From NCBI GenBank assembly GCA_039820405.1, contig JBCBQC010000010.1, positions 1 to 64,000 of the forward strand: a stretch of 64,000 nucleotides of DNA, given 5' to 3'. The notes under the pieces are model-generated. The model did not search any database, was not told the DNA's origin, and saw nothing but the letters and a program-made list of their open reading frames with translations. The translations under genes were made by a program, and so were the position numbers. This DNA comes from CALLVY01 sp937899855. Lineage in GTDB: Bacteria; Bacteroidota; Bacteroidia; Chitinophagales; Saprospiraceae. This document shows, piece by piece, positions 34,681 through 44,270 of this stretch; within the stretch, counting starts at the first letter, position 1, and each line of letters starts with the position of its first letter.

Positions 34681-35978
34681 GTACGCTCGCCAGTAAAGTG
34701 AGGCCGCGGGGCTACGTAGTGACCCGGCAAACCCTCGGGACCATCCTCGGCATCGCTTCGGGCATCTTGTTTCTACCCATTGAGATCAAGGTGGGGGTAG
34801 TGCTGCGGCCCTTCGACTTTTTCCTGGGCTTTGTCCTTTTGCTCAGCCCGTTTTTTCTGCTGAAGAAATCCTTGTTGCGCGATTTTTTTTCGCGTTCCTA
34901 CATTCAGATTTACGTGCTGCTGTGTTTGTACCTGACGCTCAACGCCGTCGTCCTCAACCCATCGGCTACGACCAAGGAGGCGCTCCAGCAGTTTGAATTT
35001 TTCATTTTCACCTTTCTGATGGTGGGGGTTTTTGTACAACCCCAGGCGCGGCGGGCTTTTTTTCGAGCTTACTTTTACACCACCTTCGCCCTGGTGATTT
35101 ACACCACGGTTTGGCACATTGCTCACGGCTACGTGGTGATGTACAAGGCCCTCGATGAGCTCAAAATTCTCTACGGTTTACTGGCGACTTTTTTATTCGT
35201 CCGTTTTGCACTGGATCGCAAGTACCTACTGCTCTTTCTTTTTGCGGCCCTGTTGATGGTCATGTCGCTGGAGCGCAAGGGTTGGTTTGCCTTTATTCTG
35301 ACTGCGGGCCCGATACTGCTCATTTTGTACCGAAGTTTTCGGTACCGCCAGCGGGTTTTGCGCATTGTCAGTCGAGTGGCCATTGGGGTCTCCTTACTGG
35401 GGTTTATACTCGTCAGTGGTTCGGTTGCGCAATCGGATGAGGTACTGGAACAGTTCAACGATACGGCCATCTTGTTTACCGATTTTTCCCTGGAAAAAAA
35501 GGATGCCGAGGAAATCGGTAGCCAGAGCAATGCCGGCCGCCTTTACCTGATGCTGATCTCCCTCAACGCGATTCGGGAGAATCCCATCTTCGGGATCGGG
35601 ACGGATCGCTTTCGCCAGGAAATCACTTTGATTTCGGCGCGGATGGGGGATGAAAAAACTGCGGGTGCGCACAACGAATACCAGCGTCTGGCGGTGGAAA
35701 ATGGTTTGCCCGCCCTCTTCGTCTACCTACTGATGCTGTGGCTGGCCTACCGCAGTATTCGCCGCATCCCACCGGCCCTGGTCAAGCAAGACGGATCCGT
35801 GCTGGACTACACCCTCGTGGTGGCCTTCTTTATCTACGGCGGCGTGGTCAATTTCTTTTTGGGGGGTGGAGCGACCAACAAGTTTTTTCTGACCCTGCCG
35901 CTGGGAATGGTGGGCGGTATGGTGATCTACTACCAACAGCGCTACGGCCATAAACTAAAAATCAACCGACCCGTCTGA
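34677..35978 (+). CDS. O-antigen polymerase/ligase-like membrane protein (Wzy)
   Basis: This 433-residue protein has about ten to twelve hydrophobic helices and the long periplasmic loop typical of Wzy/WaaL proteins, here about 250-330, containing NPIFGIGTDRFRQ and the AGAHNEYQRLAVENGLPALFVYLLML block. The HNEY motif preceded by the GIG turn is characteristic of the O-antigen ligase (Wzy_C) family. In a locus with a Wzx at 36.9 kb and a Wzz-like protein at 18.8 kb, a polymerase is more likely than a lipid A ligase. It forms periplasmic glycosidic links between repeat units. Confidence 0.82.
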   Translation: MSTLASKVRPRGYVVTRQTLGTILGIASGILFLPIEIKVGVVLRPFDFFLGFVLLLSPFFLLKKSLLRDFFSRSYIQIYVLLCLYLTLNAVVLNPSATTKEALQQFEFFIFTFLMVGVFVQPQARRAFFRAYFYTTFALVIYTTVWHIAHGYVVMYKALDELKILYGLLATFLFVRFALDRKYLLLFLFAALLMVMSLERKGWFAFILTAGPILLILYRSFRYRQRVLRIVSRVAIGVSLLGFILVSGSVAQSDEVLEQFNDTAILFTDFSLEKKDAEEIGSQSNAGRLYLMLISLNAIRENPIFGIGTDRFRQEITLISARMGDEKTAGAHNEYQRLAVENGLPALFVYLLMLWLAYRSIRRIPPALVKQDGSVLDYTLVVAFFIYGGVVNFFLGGGATNKFFLTLPLGMVGGMVIYYQQRYGHKLKINRPV

Positions 35979-36016
35979 AGGGTCTTTTCCCATAAGTTAT
36001 CATCAAATGTCATCGC

Positions 36017-36925
36017 ATGAAAAAGACACTCAAGAAAATCTATAAAAAAGTGAAGCATCCGGGCGGCGACCTGCCCTTCTTCTACAAGCGTTATAACAAT
36101 ACCCTGGGTTATTTTACCAACGAAAAGTTTATCCGTTACCTCAAGCAGAACCAGGAGACTTACCGCCAAAGCGACGATCCGCTCAAGGATCGCCTCAAGG
36201 ATTCGGTGATTCCTACCCAGGGCACCCAGCTCCTACGGAACGTACTCGACCTGGAGAAGGCCAACCGGCTTTCGCAACGCATGTCGGAGCTGATTGCGGA
36301 GCGGGAAGGTCTACAGGTGAAAGAAGAGGTCAAACACCTGACGGCGCGGATCGAAAAGCCGGTGACGGTACTCGGTCGCGAAGTGATCGACATTTTCCAC
36401 AACGAACAAATGGATTTGGAGATCAAATCTTTCTTCGGTGGCTCCTTTTACCGGATCGAGTGGCTCAATTGCTACCGCAGTTTTCCCTCCAACGATCCCA
36501 AGTCGTCGTGGCTGTGGCACAGCGACAACGTCCCGACCGGTACGCTCAAGATCATGCTGCACCTTACGGACGCGGGCCGGGATCGGGGCGCGACCCAGTT
36601 TCTGCCCATCGTCGATACGATGGAGTACCGGGCCAAAGGGTACTTTGGCATTGATCCCAAAAGCCGCTTGGAGAATTTACAATCCTTTGCCGACCGGCAC
36701 GGCATCCCCTTCCGACCGAGTAACCACGAGGCGAAGGCTGGTGATGTGCTGCTCTTTTTGAATAACACGCTCCACCGGGCGGTTCCCCCCAAGGCGGAAC
36801 ACCGCGACGTGTTGACCTACTTGCTATTGCCCAATCCCATTCCCTGGGACCAGCAGTTGGCAAAGGATGGCTTGGAGATGATTGAAGAAGAACCCGGTAG
36901 CTACCCGACGGAGCTGTGGCGCTAG
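36017..36925 (+). CDS. PhyH-like 2-oxoglutarate/Fe(II) dioxygenase
   Basis: The 302-residue protein has a basic N-terminus (MKKTLKKIYKKVKHP) and a double-stranded beta-helix core. The metal ligands fit HxD in SWLWHSDNVPTG (about 175-186) and a distal His in LFLNNTLHRAVPPK (about 251-264), with the 2OG-binding Arg in HRDVLTYLLLP just after. The family includes phytanoyl-CoA dioxygenases and bacterial hydroxylases. Inside a capsule locus between polymerase and flippase, hydroxylation or another oxidation of a glycan precursor is possible, but no such step is established for this gene. Confidence 0.72.
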   Translation: MKKTLKKIYKKVKHPGGDLPFFYKRYNNTLGYFTNEKFIRYLKQNQETYRQSDDPLKDRLKDSVIPTQGTQLLRNVLDLEKANRLSQRMSELIAEREGLQVKEEVKHLTARIEKPVTVLGREVIDIFHNEQMDLEIKSFFGGSFYRIEWLNCYRSFPSNDPKSSWLWHSDNVPTGTLKIMLHLTDAGRDRGATQFLPIVDTMEYRAKGYFGIDPKSRLENLQSFADRHGIPFRPSNHEAKAGDVLLFLNNTLHRAVPPKAEHRDVLTYLLLPNPIPWDQQLAKDGLEMIEEEPGSYPTELWR

Positions 36926-36935
36926 GGACCCACGA

Positions 36936-38456
36936 ATGGAGACCACGACGAAGGTGAGTAAAGGCAAGCGCAGGGGCCGGCATTTTAGCAGCCTCCGCTT
37001 TATTAAGGATACCCTCTTTCTGAGCATTTCTCCGCTGGTGCAAAAGGGCGGTGCCCTGATTTTGCTGCCCATCATTACTACTTATTTGGGCACCAGTTTG
37101 TACGGGGTCTGGCAGCAGTTCAACATCACGGGAAGGTTGTTCTTGCAGTTCTGTACCTTCACCAACCCGAGCCTCAAAAAGTACCTGTCGCAGCCGAGCG
37201 ACAAACCGACGATCTCGGGGGTGCTGAATTCCGTTTCGCTGTTTGTATTTGGGCTGGCGCTGCTCATCGGTTTGGTCCTATTGGGATTTCAGGACTTCTT
37301 TGCCGAGCTGATTTTCTCCGATTTGCGTTGGCGAAATTTGGTCAAGTACCTGGGGATTTACATCATCCTGGAGGCCTTACTCAACTCGTTTACGAGTTTT
37401 TTTCAGTCCCAGCGTTTTACCAAGCAAATCGCCCTGATCAATTCGCTGCGGAAGATCTCGATCCTACTGGCCATCGCCGGTATGACGATCCTGACCCGTT
37501 CTATCGAAGCCATCGTACTCGCCGTTATTGGCATTGAGGGAATTAGCTTGCTGGCGATCTTGGGCTGGGTATACGGGCAAAAGGGCTACGCTTTTGTCCT
37601 GGCGAACCGGACGGAACTGGGGCAGCAAATTCGCTTTGGCCTGCCGCTTTTGTTTTCCAGCTTGGGCAATTGGGTGGGTACGGTAATCGATCGTTATTTT
37701 ATCCTCCACTTTTTGGGGATTGCGGCGGTGGGGGTGTATTCGGGATCTTATATTTTTGGAAGCTTGATTATTTTCTTCATCAGTCCCTTGTCCCAAATCC
37801 TCCTGCCCGACCTGTCGAACCTGTACGCGCTCCAGCAGTTTGAACGCATCCAGTTGCGGATTCATACCGTGGTCAAATACTACCTCGGCTTGGGCGTCAT
37901 CGTAACGATTTTGATTTTCAATTTTGGGGAGACGCTTTTGCTCGGCTTGAGTTCGCGGGACTTTGCCGAGGGGGTACTCCCGATGAAAATCTTGTCGCTG
38001 TCGATCTTTTTGTACGGTTTGATGCAGATTCTTACCAAGTGCCTGTCCGCCTTGATGGACCGCTCCTATTTTGGCTTGCTGTGGCTGGCCGTTGCGGGGA
38101 TCAACGTGATCGCCAATTTGATTTTGATTCCCCGGTGGGCTTTGGTGGGGGCCGCTTCGGCTTCGCTGCTGTCGTATTCGGTGGGGGTCGTGTTTCTGTT
38201 TGGCCTGCTCAATCAAAAGGTGGCCTTACGGGTGGCGCTGTTTGCTGACGTCTGGAAAATTGTGGTGGGGGGATTGGCGATGGCGGCCATCGCCTTTGTA
38301 TTGGTGCAGTACTTGGCCACCCATTTTATCCTCAGCCTGTTGGCTTGTGGCTTTTTGTTTGGGGGCTACATCCTGACCTTGTACGGCTTGGGTTTCCTGT
38401 CGGACTCCGAGCGAAACCTCATTTTTAAGTTAAAGAAAAAAGTAGTAGGTACTTAG
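36936..38456 (+). CDS. Wzx-type polysaccharide flippase (MVF/MATE-like)
   Basis: From ATG 36936, 11 bp after the previous stop, this is a 506-residue protein with about twelve to fourteen transmembrane helices. A basic N-terminus (KVSKGKRRGRHFSS) precedes the first helix. The RFIKDTLFLSISPLVQKGGALILLPIITTYLG start and the FGLPLLFSSLGNWVGTVIDRYFILHFLG block are typical of Wzx/RfbX proteins, which move undecaprenyl-linked repeat units across the inner membrane. It stands next to the polymerase with only the dioxygenase between. A longer start at 36882 would overlap the upstream coding sequence and is less likely. Confidence 0.85.
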   Translation: METTTKVSKGKRRGRHFSSLRFIKDTLFLSISPLVQKGGALILLPIITTYLGTSLYGVWQQFNITGRLFLQFCTFTNPSLKKYLSQPSDKPTISGVLNSVSLFVFGLALLIGLVLLGFQDFFAELIFSDLRWRNLVKYLGIYIILEALLNSFTSFFQSQRFTKQIALINSLRKISILLAIAGMTILTRSIEAIVLAVIGIEGISLLAILGWVYGQKGYAFVLANRTELGQQIRFGLPLLFSSLGNWVGTVIDRYFILHFLGIAAVGVYSGSYIFGSLIIFFISPLSQILLPDLSNLYALQQFERIQLRIHTVVKYYLGLGVIVTILIFNFGETLLLGLSSRDFAEGVLPMKILSLSIFLYGLMQILTKCLSALMDRSYFGLLWLAVAGINVIANLILIPRWALVGAASASLLSYSVGVVFLFGLLNQKVALRVALFADVWKIVVGGLAMAAIAFVLVQYLATHFILSLLACGFLFGGYILTLYGLGFLSDSERNLIFKLKKKVVGT

Positions 38457-38465
38457 CGATTGCTC

Positions 38466-39422
38466 ATGATTGACGACGCACTAATCCACATTGGCTACCA
38501 CAAGACGGGATCTTCCTGGTTGCAGGAGGAATTTTTTGTGGATACGAGCCCTTATTTTTTACCCCTGTCCGAAGACGGAACGTCTACCGCACTGGCCAGC
38601 GATTTTGTCTTTACGGCCGATCGCCAATTGTTGTCGCCCTTTGCCGATAATCAAGCGGTGATCATGGAAAAACTGGAAAAGGTGGCCACCCGTTCCAACG
38701 GCCAGATGACCCATAAGATTCCGGTACTTTCCAGCGAACGCCTATCGGGCAATCCCCACGCCAGTAGTTTTGATGCCAAAGCCATTGCGGAGCGGCTTTA
38801 CAAGGTCTTCCCCCGGGGTCGCGTACTCATCATGATTCGGGAGCAGAAGAGTATGATTCTCTCCTGCTATTTTCAGTACCTGGCCAGTTCGGGTTGGGAT
38901 TCGCTGCCCCGCTACCTGCATACGACTTACGACGGGCGCCGCCCCGGCTTCTCCAAGGAAGTCCTCTACTACCTGCCCCTGATTCGGGAGTACCAACGGC
39001 TCTTTGGAGACGATCGGGTACTGGTATTGCCCTTCGAAATGTTCCGGACCGAACCCGCCCGCTTCCTAGACCACCTGGGTCGTTTTCTGGAGCTCAATCT
39101 CGAAATAGACCTCGGGCTTTTCGACAAAAAGGTCAACCTGAAAAAGTACCGCGTCATCCTTTACTACTTTCGCTGGTTCAACTTCTTCATCAAGAGCCGT
39201 TCGCTCAATGCCTATTCCCCCCTAGTAAACCCCCTGACCTCTTTTGTCTTCCGAGGCTTGCGACGGGGCCTGGGCAGTCTGACCACCGCGGGAATGGAGA
39301 AAAAGATGATGAGCCGTTTGCGTCGGGTGGTCGATCGAGAAATCGGTACGTATTATTTGGAAAACAACCGCGCCCTCAGCCAACATCTCGGAATGGACCT
39401 GGGGGCCTATGGCTATCACTAA
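38466..39422 (+). CDS. Sulfotransferase family protein (2 of 6)
   Basis: Starting at ATG 38466 (MIDDALIHIGYHKTGSSWLQEEFF, 318 residues). The PAPS loop GYHKTGSSWLQ is at about 10-20 and the second block is VLIMIREQKSMILSCYFQYLASSG near 120-143. Long hydrophobic and basic C-terminal helices (RSLNAYSPLVNPLTSFVFRGLRRGL) make it unlike the other five and may attach it to the membrane. Its stop lies inside the next sulfotransferase gene (14-bp overlap), so both are translated together. Acceptor unknown. Confidence 0.8.
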   Translation: MIDDALIHIGYHKTGSSWLQEEFFVDTSPYFLPLSEDGTSTALASDFVFTADRQLLSPFADNQAVIMEKLEKVATRSNGQMTHKIPVLSSERLSGNPHASSFDAKAIAERLYKVFPRGRVLIMIREQKSMILSCYFQYLASSGWDSLPRYLHTTYDGRRPGFSKEVLYYLPLIREYQRLFGDDRVLVLPFEMFRTEPARFLDHLGRFLELNLEIDLGLFDKKVNLKKYRVILYYFRWFNFFIKSRSLNAYSPLVNPLTSFVFRGLRRGLGSLTTAGMEKKMMSRLRRVVDREIGTYYLENNRALSQHLGMDLGAYGYH

Positions 39423-40284
39423 ATGGAATACTTTGTCGACTAAGCCTCAGTTTTTGATTGCGGGAGCGCCCAAATGTGGCACCACCTCCCTGGCCGCTGC
39501 CCTGGCCCTGCATCCCGATTTGTACCTGCCTCCGATCAAGGAGGTCATGTTTTTCAACAAGGAGGAAAATTGGAAGCGCGGGCTGGAATGGTACGCGCGT
39601 TATTTCGATGGGGACAAGATTTGTGGGGAGGCGACGCCCAGTTATTTTGCCTCCGCCAAGGCCATGCAACGCATCCGCTCGGTACTGCCCGAAGTCAAGT
39701 TGATCTACCTCATGCGCAACCCCATCGAGCGGGCCCATTCGCACTACTGGTTTCGCCAGCGGGCCGGCATCGAACGGCGCTCCATGTTGGCGGTGCTCGA
39801 AGCCGAGCAGCAGCGGGCGGACGCCCCGGGCAATTACCTGCTCTGGCCCGGCCGCTATACGGAACACCTGCGGGCTTTTGACCAATCCTTCGCTGCCGAG
39901 CAATTGCTGCCCCTCTTCCTGGAAGACTTTAAGGTGATGGAGGAAGCTTGCTTTACCCGCGTCTACCGCTTTTTGGACGTGGCCATTGTCCCCTCTTCCC
40001 TCGAAAGACGCAATGCAGCGCGCGTCGCAAAAAACCAGACCCTCCAACGGGGCGTTCTGGATTGGGTAAAATCGGAAAGCAGCGCCAAAAAAGTCATCAA
40101 TGCGCTACTGCCCCGGACGACCCGCAAACGCCTTTGGCGGGGCTTCAACCAATTGAACTCCAAGCAGGAGGCGCGTCCTGAATTGACGGCGGCGGAAAAA
40201 GCACTACTGCTGGCTTATTACCAAGCAGACATCGAACAATTGGCCCAGCGCTTTGACCGCGACTTGCGTCACTGGCTGTCCTAA
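39409..40284 (+). CDS. Sulfotransferase family protein (3 of 6), heparan-sulfotransferase-like
   Basis: The 291-residue protein has FLIAGAPKCGTTSLAAALALHP (about 14-35) as PAPS loop, KEVMFFN shortly after, CGEATPSYF at about 71-79 and the 3'-phosphate block KLIYLMRNPIERAHSHYW at about 97-114. This order is that of Sulfotransfer_1 proteins related to heparan N- and O-sulfotransferases. The following gene is a clear paralogue with the same block order, so a local duplication with possible change in acceptor position is likely. Confidence 0.87.
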   Translation: MAITKWNTLSTKPQFLIAGAPKCGTTSLAAALALHPDLYLPPIKEVMFFNKEENWKRGLEWYARYFDGDKICGEATPSYFASAKAMQRIRSVLPEVKLIYLMRNPIERAHSHYWFRQRAGIERRSMLAVLEAEQQRADAPGNYLLWPGRYTEHLRAFDQSFAAEQLLPLFLEDFKVMEEACFTRVYRFLDVAIVPSSLERRNAARVAKNQTLQRGVLDWVKSESSAKKVINALLPRTTRKRLWRGFNQLNSKQEARPELTAAEKALLLAYYQADIEQLAQRFDRDLRHWLS

Positions 40285-40295
40285 TCCTTTTTGTT

Positions 40296-41165
40296 ATGAC
40301 CTTACCCAATTTTCTGATCATCGGAGCGGAAAAATCCGGCACGACCTGGTTGCACAAGACCCTGTCGCGGCATCCGGATATCTTTTTGCCCCGAACCAAG
40401 GAAATCCATTTTTTTAATACGCGCAACACCAACCTGGTAGAAATCGGTCACTACGAACGGGGCCTGGCTTGGTACGGTGATTTTTTTAAGACGGCACGTG
40501 GCCAAAAGGCCATTGGCGAGATTACGCCCATGTACCTCTGCGATCCCGACGCTCCCGCCCGGATCAAGGCCCACCTGCCGGAGGTCAAACTCATTTTTAT
40601 GCTCCGCAATCCGATCAAGCGGGCCTATTCCCACTACTGGATGGCCTTTCGGAAGGGCAACGTCCAGCAATCCTTTGATGAGGTCATCGCCGGGCGCGCG
40701 GAAAAAATCATCCAGCGCGGGCTGTACTACGAACAGGTCAAACGCTATTACGATACCTTTGGAGCGGAGCAAATTCTGGGTTTTGAACACGGTACCTTTT
40801 TTGCCCAACTCGAAACCTCGCTCATCCAACTCTGCGCCTTTATCGGCGTCGACCCCCAGGCTCTGCCCCTGGACGAGGAGACCAAGGCCAAGGAGTACGG
40901 AGCGCCTAAGCACAAAAGCCTGGCCCTCTACAATGCGATGAGCCGGACGGTAAAGACCCTGCGCAAGAGCCTCTTTTTTAACAGCGTGGCCAATAGCCTG
41001 AAAAATACGGGTATCCCGGATAAGATCAAGGCCTGGAACACCACTTCGGAAGCCTATCCCCCCATTACGGACAGCCAAACGCAACAGCTGAGCGACTACT
41101 ACCGGGCCGATATTTTAAAACTACAAAAGACGTTTGACCTGCCCGTCGATCGCTGGCTGGTCTGA
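40296..41165 (+). CDS. Sulfotransferase family protein (4 of 6), heparan-sulfotransferase-like
   Basis: The 289-residue protein matches its upstream neighbour block for block: FLIIGAEKSGTTWLHKTLSRHP at about 6-27, KEIHFFN, GEITPMYL and KLIFMLRNPIKRAYSHYW. The spacing of 11 bp puts both in the same transcript. The C-terminus differs, ending in DLPVDRWLV against DLRHWLS. Two divergent copies suggest sulfation at two positions or on two sugars. Cytoplasmic, no signal peptide. Confidence 0.88.
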   Translation: MTLPNFLIIGAEKSGTTWLHKTLSRHPDIFLPRTKEIHFFNTRNTNLVEIGHYERGLAWYGDFFKTARGQKAIGEITPMYLCDPDAPARIKAHLPEVKLIFMLRNPIKRAYSHYWMAFRKGNVQQSFDEVIAGRAEKIIQRGLYYEQVKRYYDTFGAEQILGFEHGTFFAQLETSLIQLCAFIGVDPQALPLDEETKAKEYGAPKHKSLALYNAMSRTVKTLRKSLFFNSVANSLKNTGIPDKIKAWNTTSEAYPPITDSQTQQLSDYYRADILKLQKTFDLPVDRWLV

Positions 41166-41183
41166 CCCACACGGGATTGCCAT

Positions 41184-42317
41184 ATGAGTCCACAAAAAAT
41201 AAAGGTTGGGGTATTTACCCGCCCCATCGATCAGGGGACGAGCGGTAGTGGGAGCCACCTCAACAAGCTCTTCAACCAGATTCTGGATCTCAATCCTCCG
41301 GGAATGGAATTGGTGCTGGTACACTACGAGTCGACCGACAAGCCGATCTACCAGCGGACTTCCCAACTGCTCATTCCGCGTAACCCCTGGCGCGCGGCGC
41401 GCATCCTGGAACGGGAAAATTTTGACTTGCTCCACTACAATCCCCTGACCGTCCTTTCGCCGCTCTGGGTTTCGCAAAAGGTGAAAAAGGTCGCAACCAT
41501 CCACGGAGCGGCCCCCCATTTTCTACCGGACTTTTTCCCCCGGTCGACGCGTTTGCAGGAGCGTTACTTGCGGCCCTGGCTCGCCCGGCAATTGGACTTT
41601 ATTTTTACCGTTTCGCACACCAGCGAAGCCTTTCTCGCTGAAAAGTACGGCATCGCTAAGGAAAAATTTGCGGTCATCTACAATGCGGTAGAACCCGACT
41701 TCCGGGTCTTGTCGGAAGCTTCCTTTCCCATCCTAGAGCGGCTGCGGCTAAAGGGGGCCTTTATTTTTCACCTCAGCAAATTTTCGGAACGGAAAAATCC
41801 CTGGACCATTCTCCGGGCCTTTGCCCGACTGCACCAGCGTCATCCCGAGTTGCTGCTCGTACTGGGGGGCAGCGGTTGGGAAAACCCTCGCGTGACGGAT
41901 TTTCTACGCGAGCACCAATTGCAGGATCACGTTCGCTTTACGGGTTTTATCGCCCAAAGTGAGCTGGTCGAACTGCTCAATCGCGCCCTGGTCTTTGTGT
42001 TTCCCTCCCTCTACGAAGGCTTTGGGATGCCCAATTTGGAGGCGATGGCCTGTGACTGCCCGGTCATCACCTCCCGGGCCTTTGCGATTCCCGAAATCGT
42101 AGGGGAGGCTGCCTTGCTGTTGGATCAAGTACGCGATGATCAGGAGTTGGCGAATAAGGTGGAGCGTTTGATCCAGGAACCCGAATGGCGTCAGCAACTG
42201 ATTGAGCGGGGGCGGCAACACGTTCGGGGTTTTTCTTGGGAAAAAAGTGCCCGCATCGTGGTCGACAAATATTTCGAGCTTTGCTCCCGGGCAAAAAAAT
42301 ACAGCCACAGCTACTGA
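41184..42317 (+). CDS. GT4-family glycosyltransferase
   Basis: The 377-residue GT-B protein has the usual GT4 C-terminal domain: IFHLSKFSERKNPWTILRAFARLHQ, LVLGGSGWENPRVTDFLR, and the donor-binding block FPSLYEGFGMPNLEAMACDCPVITS with the E(x7)E pair at about 280-290. The N-terminus VGVFTRPIDQGTSGSGSHLNKLF is the acceptor side. It transfers a sugar to the growing lipid-linked unit; donor and linkage cannot be read from sequence. It overlaps the next gene by one base (TGATG). Confidence 0.88.
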   Translation: MSPQKIKVGVFTRPIDQGTSGSGSHLNKLFNQILDLNPPGMELVLVHYESTDKPIYQRTSQLLIPRNPWRAARILERENFDLLHYNPLTVLSPLWVSQKVKKVATIHGAAPHFLPDFFPRSTRLQERYLRPWLARQLDFIFTVSHTSEAFLAEKYGIAKEKFAVIYNAVEPDFRVLSEASFPILERLRLKGAFIFHLSKFSERKNPWTILRAFARLHQRHPELLLVLGGSGWENPRVTDFLREHQLQDHVRFTGFIAQSELVELLNRALVFVFPSLYEGFGMPNLEAMACDCPVITSRAFAIPEIVGEAALLLDQVRDDQELANKVERLIQEPEWRQQLIERGRQHVRGFSWEKSARIVVDKYFELCSRAKKYSHSY

Positions 42318-43282
42318 TGATCAAAGCGCCACTGATCTTATTGGGGGCTCCTCGCTCCGGGACGACGCTCTTGTTTCGGGCCTTGAGTCAGCACCGCGAG
42401 TTGTGGCATTTGGTGGCGGAGTCGCACCGCATTTTAGAAGGTCCCTGGCATCCCGAGCGCTTCTCGCGTTTTTCCAATCGCCCACCGGAGGATTACCAGC
42501 TGACGGAGGCTACGCGAGTGGGCTTGCGGACGGATTTTTACCGAGGGGCGGTCAATTACGCTTCGGCGCAATCTTGGAAATTGCGAGCGGACTTTTATCG
42601 GGGGCCGGGGCAGCGCTACCTCAACCGAGCGGTGGCGGAGGGAATCGGTCGGTACTCGCGGGGGCGGAAGCCAGCCAGCATTCGTTTGCTGGAGAAAACG
42701 CCCAAAAATGCGGTGCGGGCCAAGTGGATGAACGCGCTGTTTCCCAAGGCGCGGTTTGTGCGTTTGGTGCGGGAGGCGGTGCCCAACATCAGCTCCCTGT
42801 ACTACGGCTGGAAGGCCAATGACACCCTGGGAAAGGGTCGGCGCGGCCGCTACAGCAAGAGTGGTTATCCGATCATGACGCAGCTTGGGCTGCGGGACTT
42901 TGGGGGAAGCCACTGGTCCTTTGTCTTGCCTCCCCACTGGGAGGGGCTGCGGGGTGGAGAACTGCTGGACGTTTGTGCGTTCCAGTATTTTTCGTCCAAC
43001 TACTGGATGGAACGGGACCTGGCCGCATTGCCTCCCGAGCGTTGCTTGAACATCGCCTACGAAGACCTCATCCAACAGCCCCTGGCGACGGTAGAACGCA
43101 TCCTCGATTTTGCGGGCTTATCGCCCGCGGCCTACGACTACCGCTACCTAAAAAGCTTGCCACGCATCAACAGTGTGACGGTGAGTGAGGCGGAAAAAAA
43201 GCAAACCTTCTTAGAAATTGAGCGTAAATTAAAGACCTTTGCCCTGGACACTTTTTTCCAAACGGCGGAGGCACGCAAATAA
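42317..43282 (+). CDS. Sulfotransferase family protein (5 of 6)
   Basis: From ATG 42317, inside the stop of the GT4 gene, this is a 321-residue protein. A longer start at 42236 lies in the upstream coding sequence and is rejected. The PAPS loop is LLGAPRSGTTLLFRALSQH at about 7-25 and the second block is KARFVRLVREAVPNISSLYYGWK near 143-165. A 50-residue insertion rich in Arg and Tyr (RTDFYRGAVNYASAQSWKLR and following) separates them. It belongs to the sulfotransferase superfamily; acceptor unknown. Confidence 0.82.
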   Translation: MIKAPLILLGAPRSGTTLLFRALSQHRELWHLVAESHRILEGPWHPERFSRFSNRPPEDYQLTEATRVGLRTDFYRGAVNYASAQSWKLRADFYRGPGQRYLNRAVAEGIGRYSRGRKPASIRLLEKTPKNAVRAKWMNALFPKARFVRLVREAVPNISSLYYGWKANDTLGKGRRGRYSKSGYPIMTQLGLRDFGGSHWSFVLPPHWEGLRGGELLDVCAFQYFSSNYWMERDLAALPPERCLNIAYEDLIQQPLATVERILDFAGLSPAAYDYRYLKSLPRINSVTVSEAEKKQTFLEIERKLKTFALDTFFQTAEARK

Positions 43283-43295
43283 CCAAATTTTCCAT

Positions 43296-44264
43296 ATGAG
43301 TCACCAACACATCATCATCACGGGCGGAGCGGGCTTTATTGGCAGTACGCTGGCCGAGCGTTTGCTGATGCAGGGTCACCGCGTGACGGCGATCGACAAT
43401 TTTGATGATTTTTACGAGGAGCAGCTGAAACGGGAAAATATTGCTCCACTGCTGGAGCGAAGTACCTTCCGGCTCATCCGGGCCGACATCCGCGACTACG
43501 ATGCCCTCCTCGCCGAACTTACCGACCACTACGATGCCATTGTCCATCTGGCGGCCAAGGCGGGGGTACGCCCTTCGATCAAGAATCCGCTGGTGTACCA
43601 GCAGGTCAACGTCAATGGTACGCAGAACTTATTGGAGGTGGCCAAGGTCAAGGACATCAAGCAGTTCGTCTTTGGTTCTTCCAGTAGCGTCTACGGGATT
43701 AATCCCGACGTTCCCTGGCGCGAGGACAACTACGTCCTGCAGCCCATCAGTCCTTACGCGAGTTCGAAAGTATCCGGTGAGTTGCTGGGCCATGTCTACA
43801 GCCACTTGTACGGTATCCGCTTTTTGGCCCTGCGCTTTTTCACGGTCTACGGTCCCCGGCAGCGGCCCGATTTGGCCATCAATAAATTTGTCCGGTTCAT
43901 CCTCGAAGGCAAAGAAATTCCCGTCTTTGGGGATGGTACTACCCGCCGCGATTACACCTACGTCGGCGACATTGTGAAGGGAATCGAAGCGGCGCTCCGC
44001 TACGAGGACAGCCTTTACGAGATCGTCAATTTGGGCAATCACAACACGGTGTCGCTCTCCGAGCTGATCGCTACGATCGAGAAGGTGCTCGATAAAAAGG
44101 CCCTCATCAACCGTCTCCCCATGCAGCCGGGTGATGTCCCCCAAACCTTTGCGGACATCGACAAGGCTCGTCGTTTGTTTGGCTACCAGCCCGATACGAG
44201 TCTGGAGGCGGGCATCACCAATTTTGTCAACTGGTACAGCACCAAACTTTACGTCAACGGTTAA
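43296..44264 (+). CDS. NAD-dependent sugar epimerase (UDP-glucuronate 4-epimerase-like)
   Basis: The ATG at 43296 (MSHQHIIITGGAGFIGSTLAE) gives 322 residues of extended SDR: NAD motif GGAGFIG at about 10-16, LAAKAGVRPSIKNPLVYQQVNVNGTQNLLE, the catalytic FGSSSSVYG and YASSK pair near 128-157, and RFFTVYGPRQRPDLAI. The AGVR and YGPRQRPD words resemble UDP-glucuronate 4-epimerases. If so it would provide a galacturonate donor, but UDP-glucose or UDP-GlcNAc 4-epimerase cannot be excluded. It lies 13 bp after sulfotransferase 5. Confidence 0.8.
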   Translation: MSHQHIIITGGAGFIGSTLAERLLMQGHRVTAIDNFDDFYEEQLKRENIAPLLERSTFRLIRADIRDYDALLAELTDHYDAIVHLAAKAGVRPSIKNPLVYQQVNVNGTQNLLEVAKVKDIKQFVFGSSSSVYGINPDVPWREDNYVLQPISPYASSKVSGELLGHVYSHLYGIRFLALRFFTVYGPRQRPDLAINKFVRFILEGKEIPVFGDGTTRRDYTYVGDIVKGIEAALRYEDSLYEIVNLGNHNTVSLSELIATIEKVLDKKALINRLPMQPGDVPQTFADIDKARRLFGYQPDTSLEAGITNFVNWYSTKLYVNG

Positions 44265-44270
44265 GTGAGC

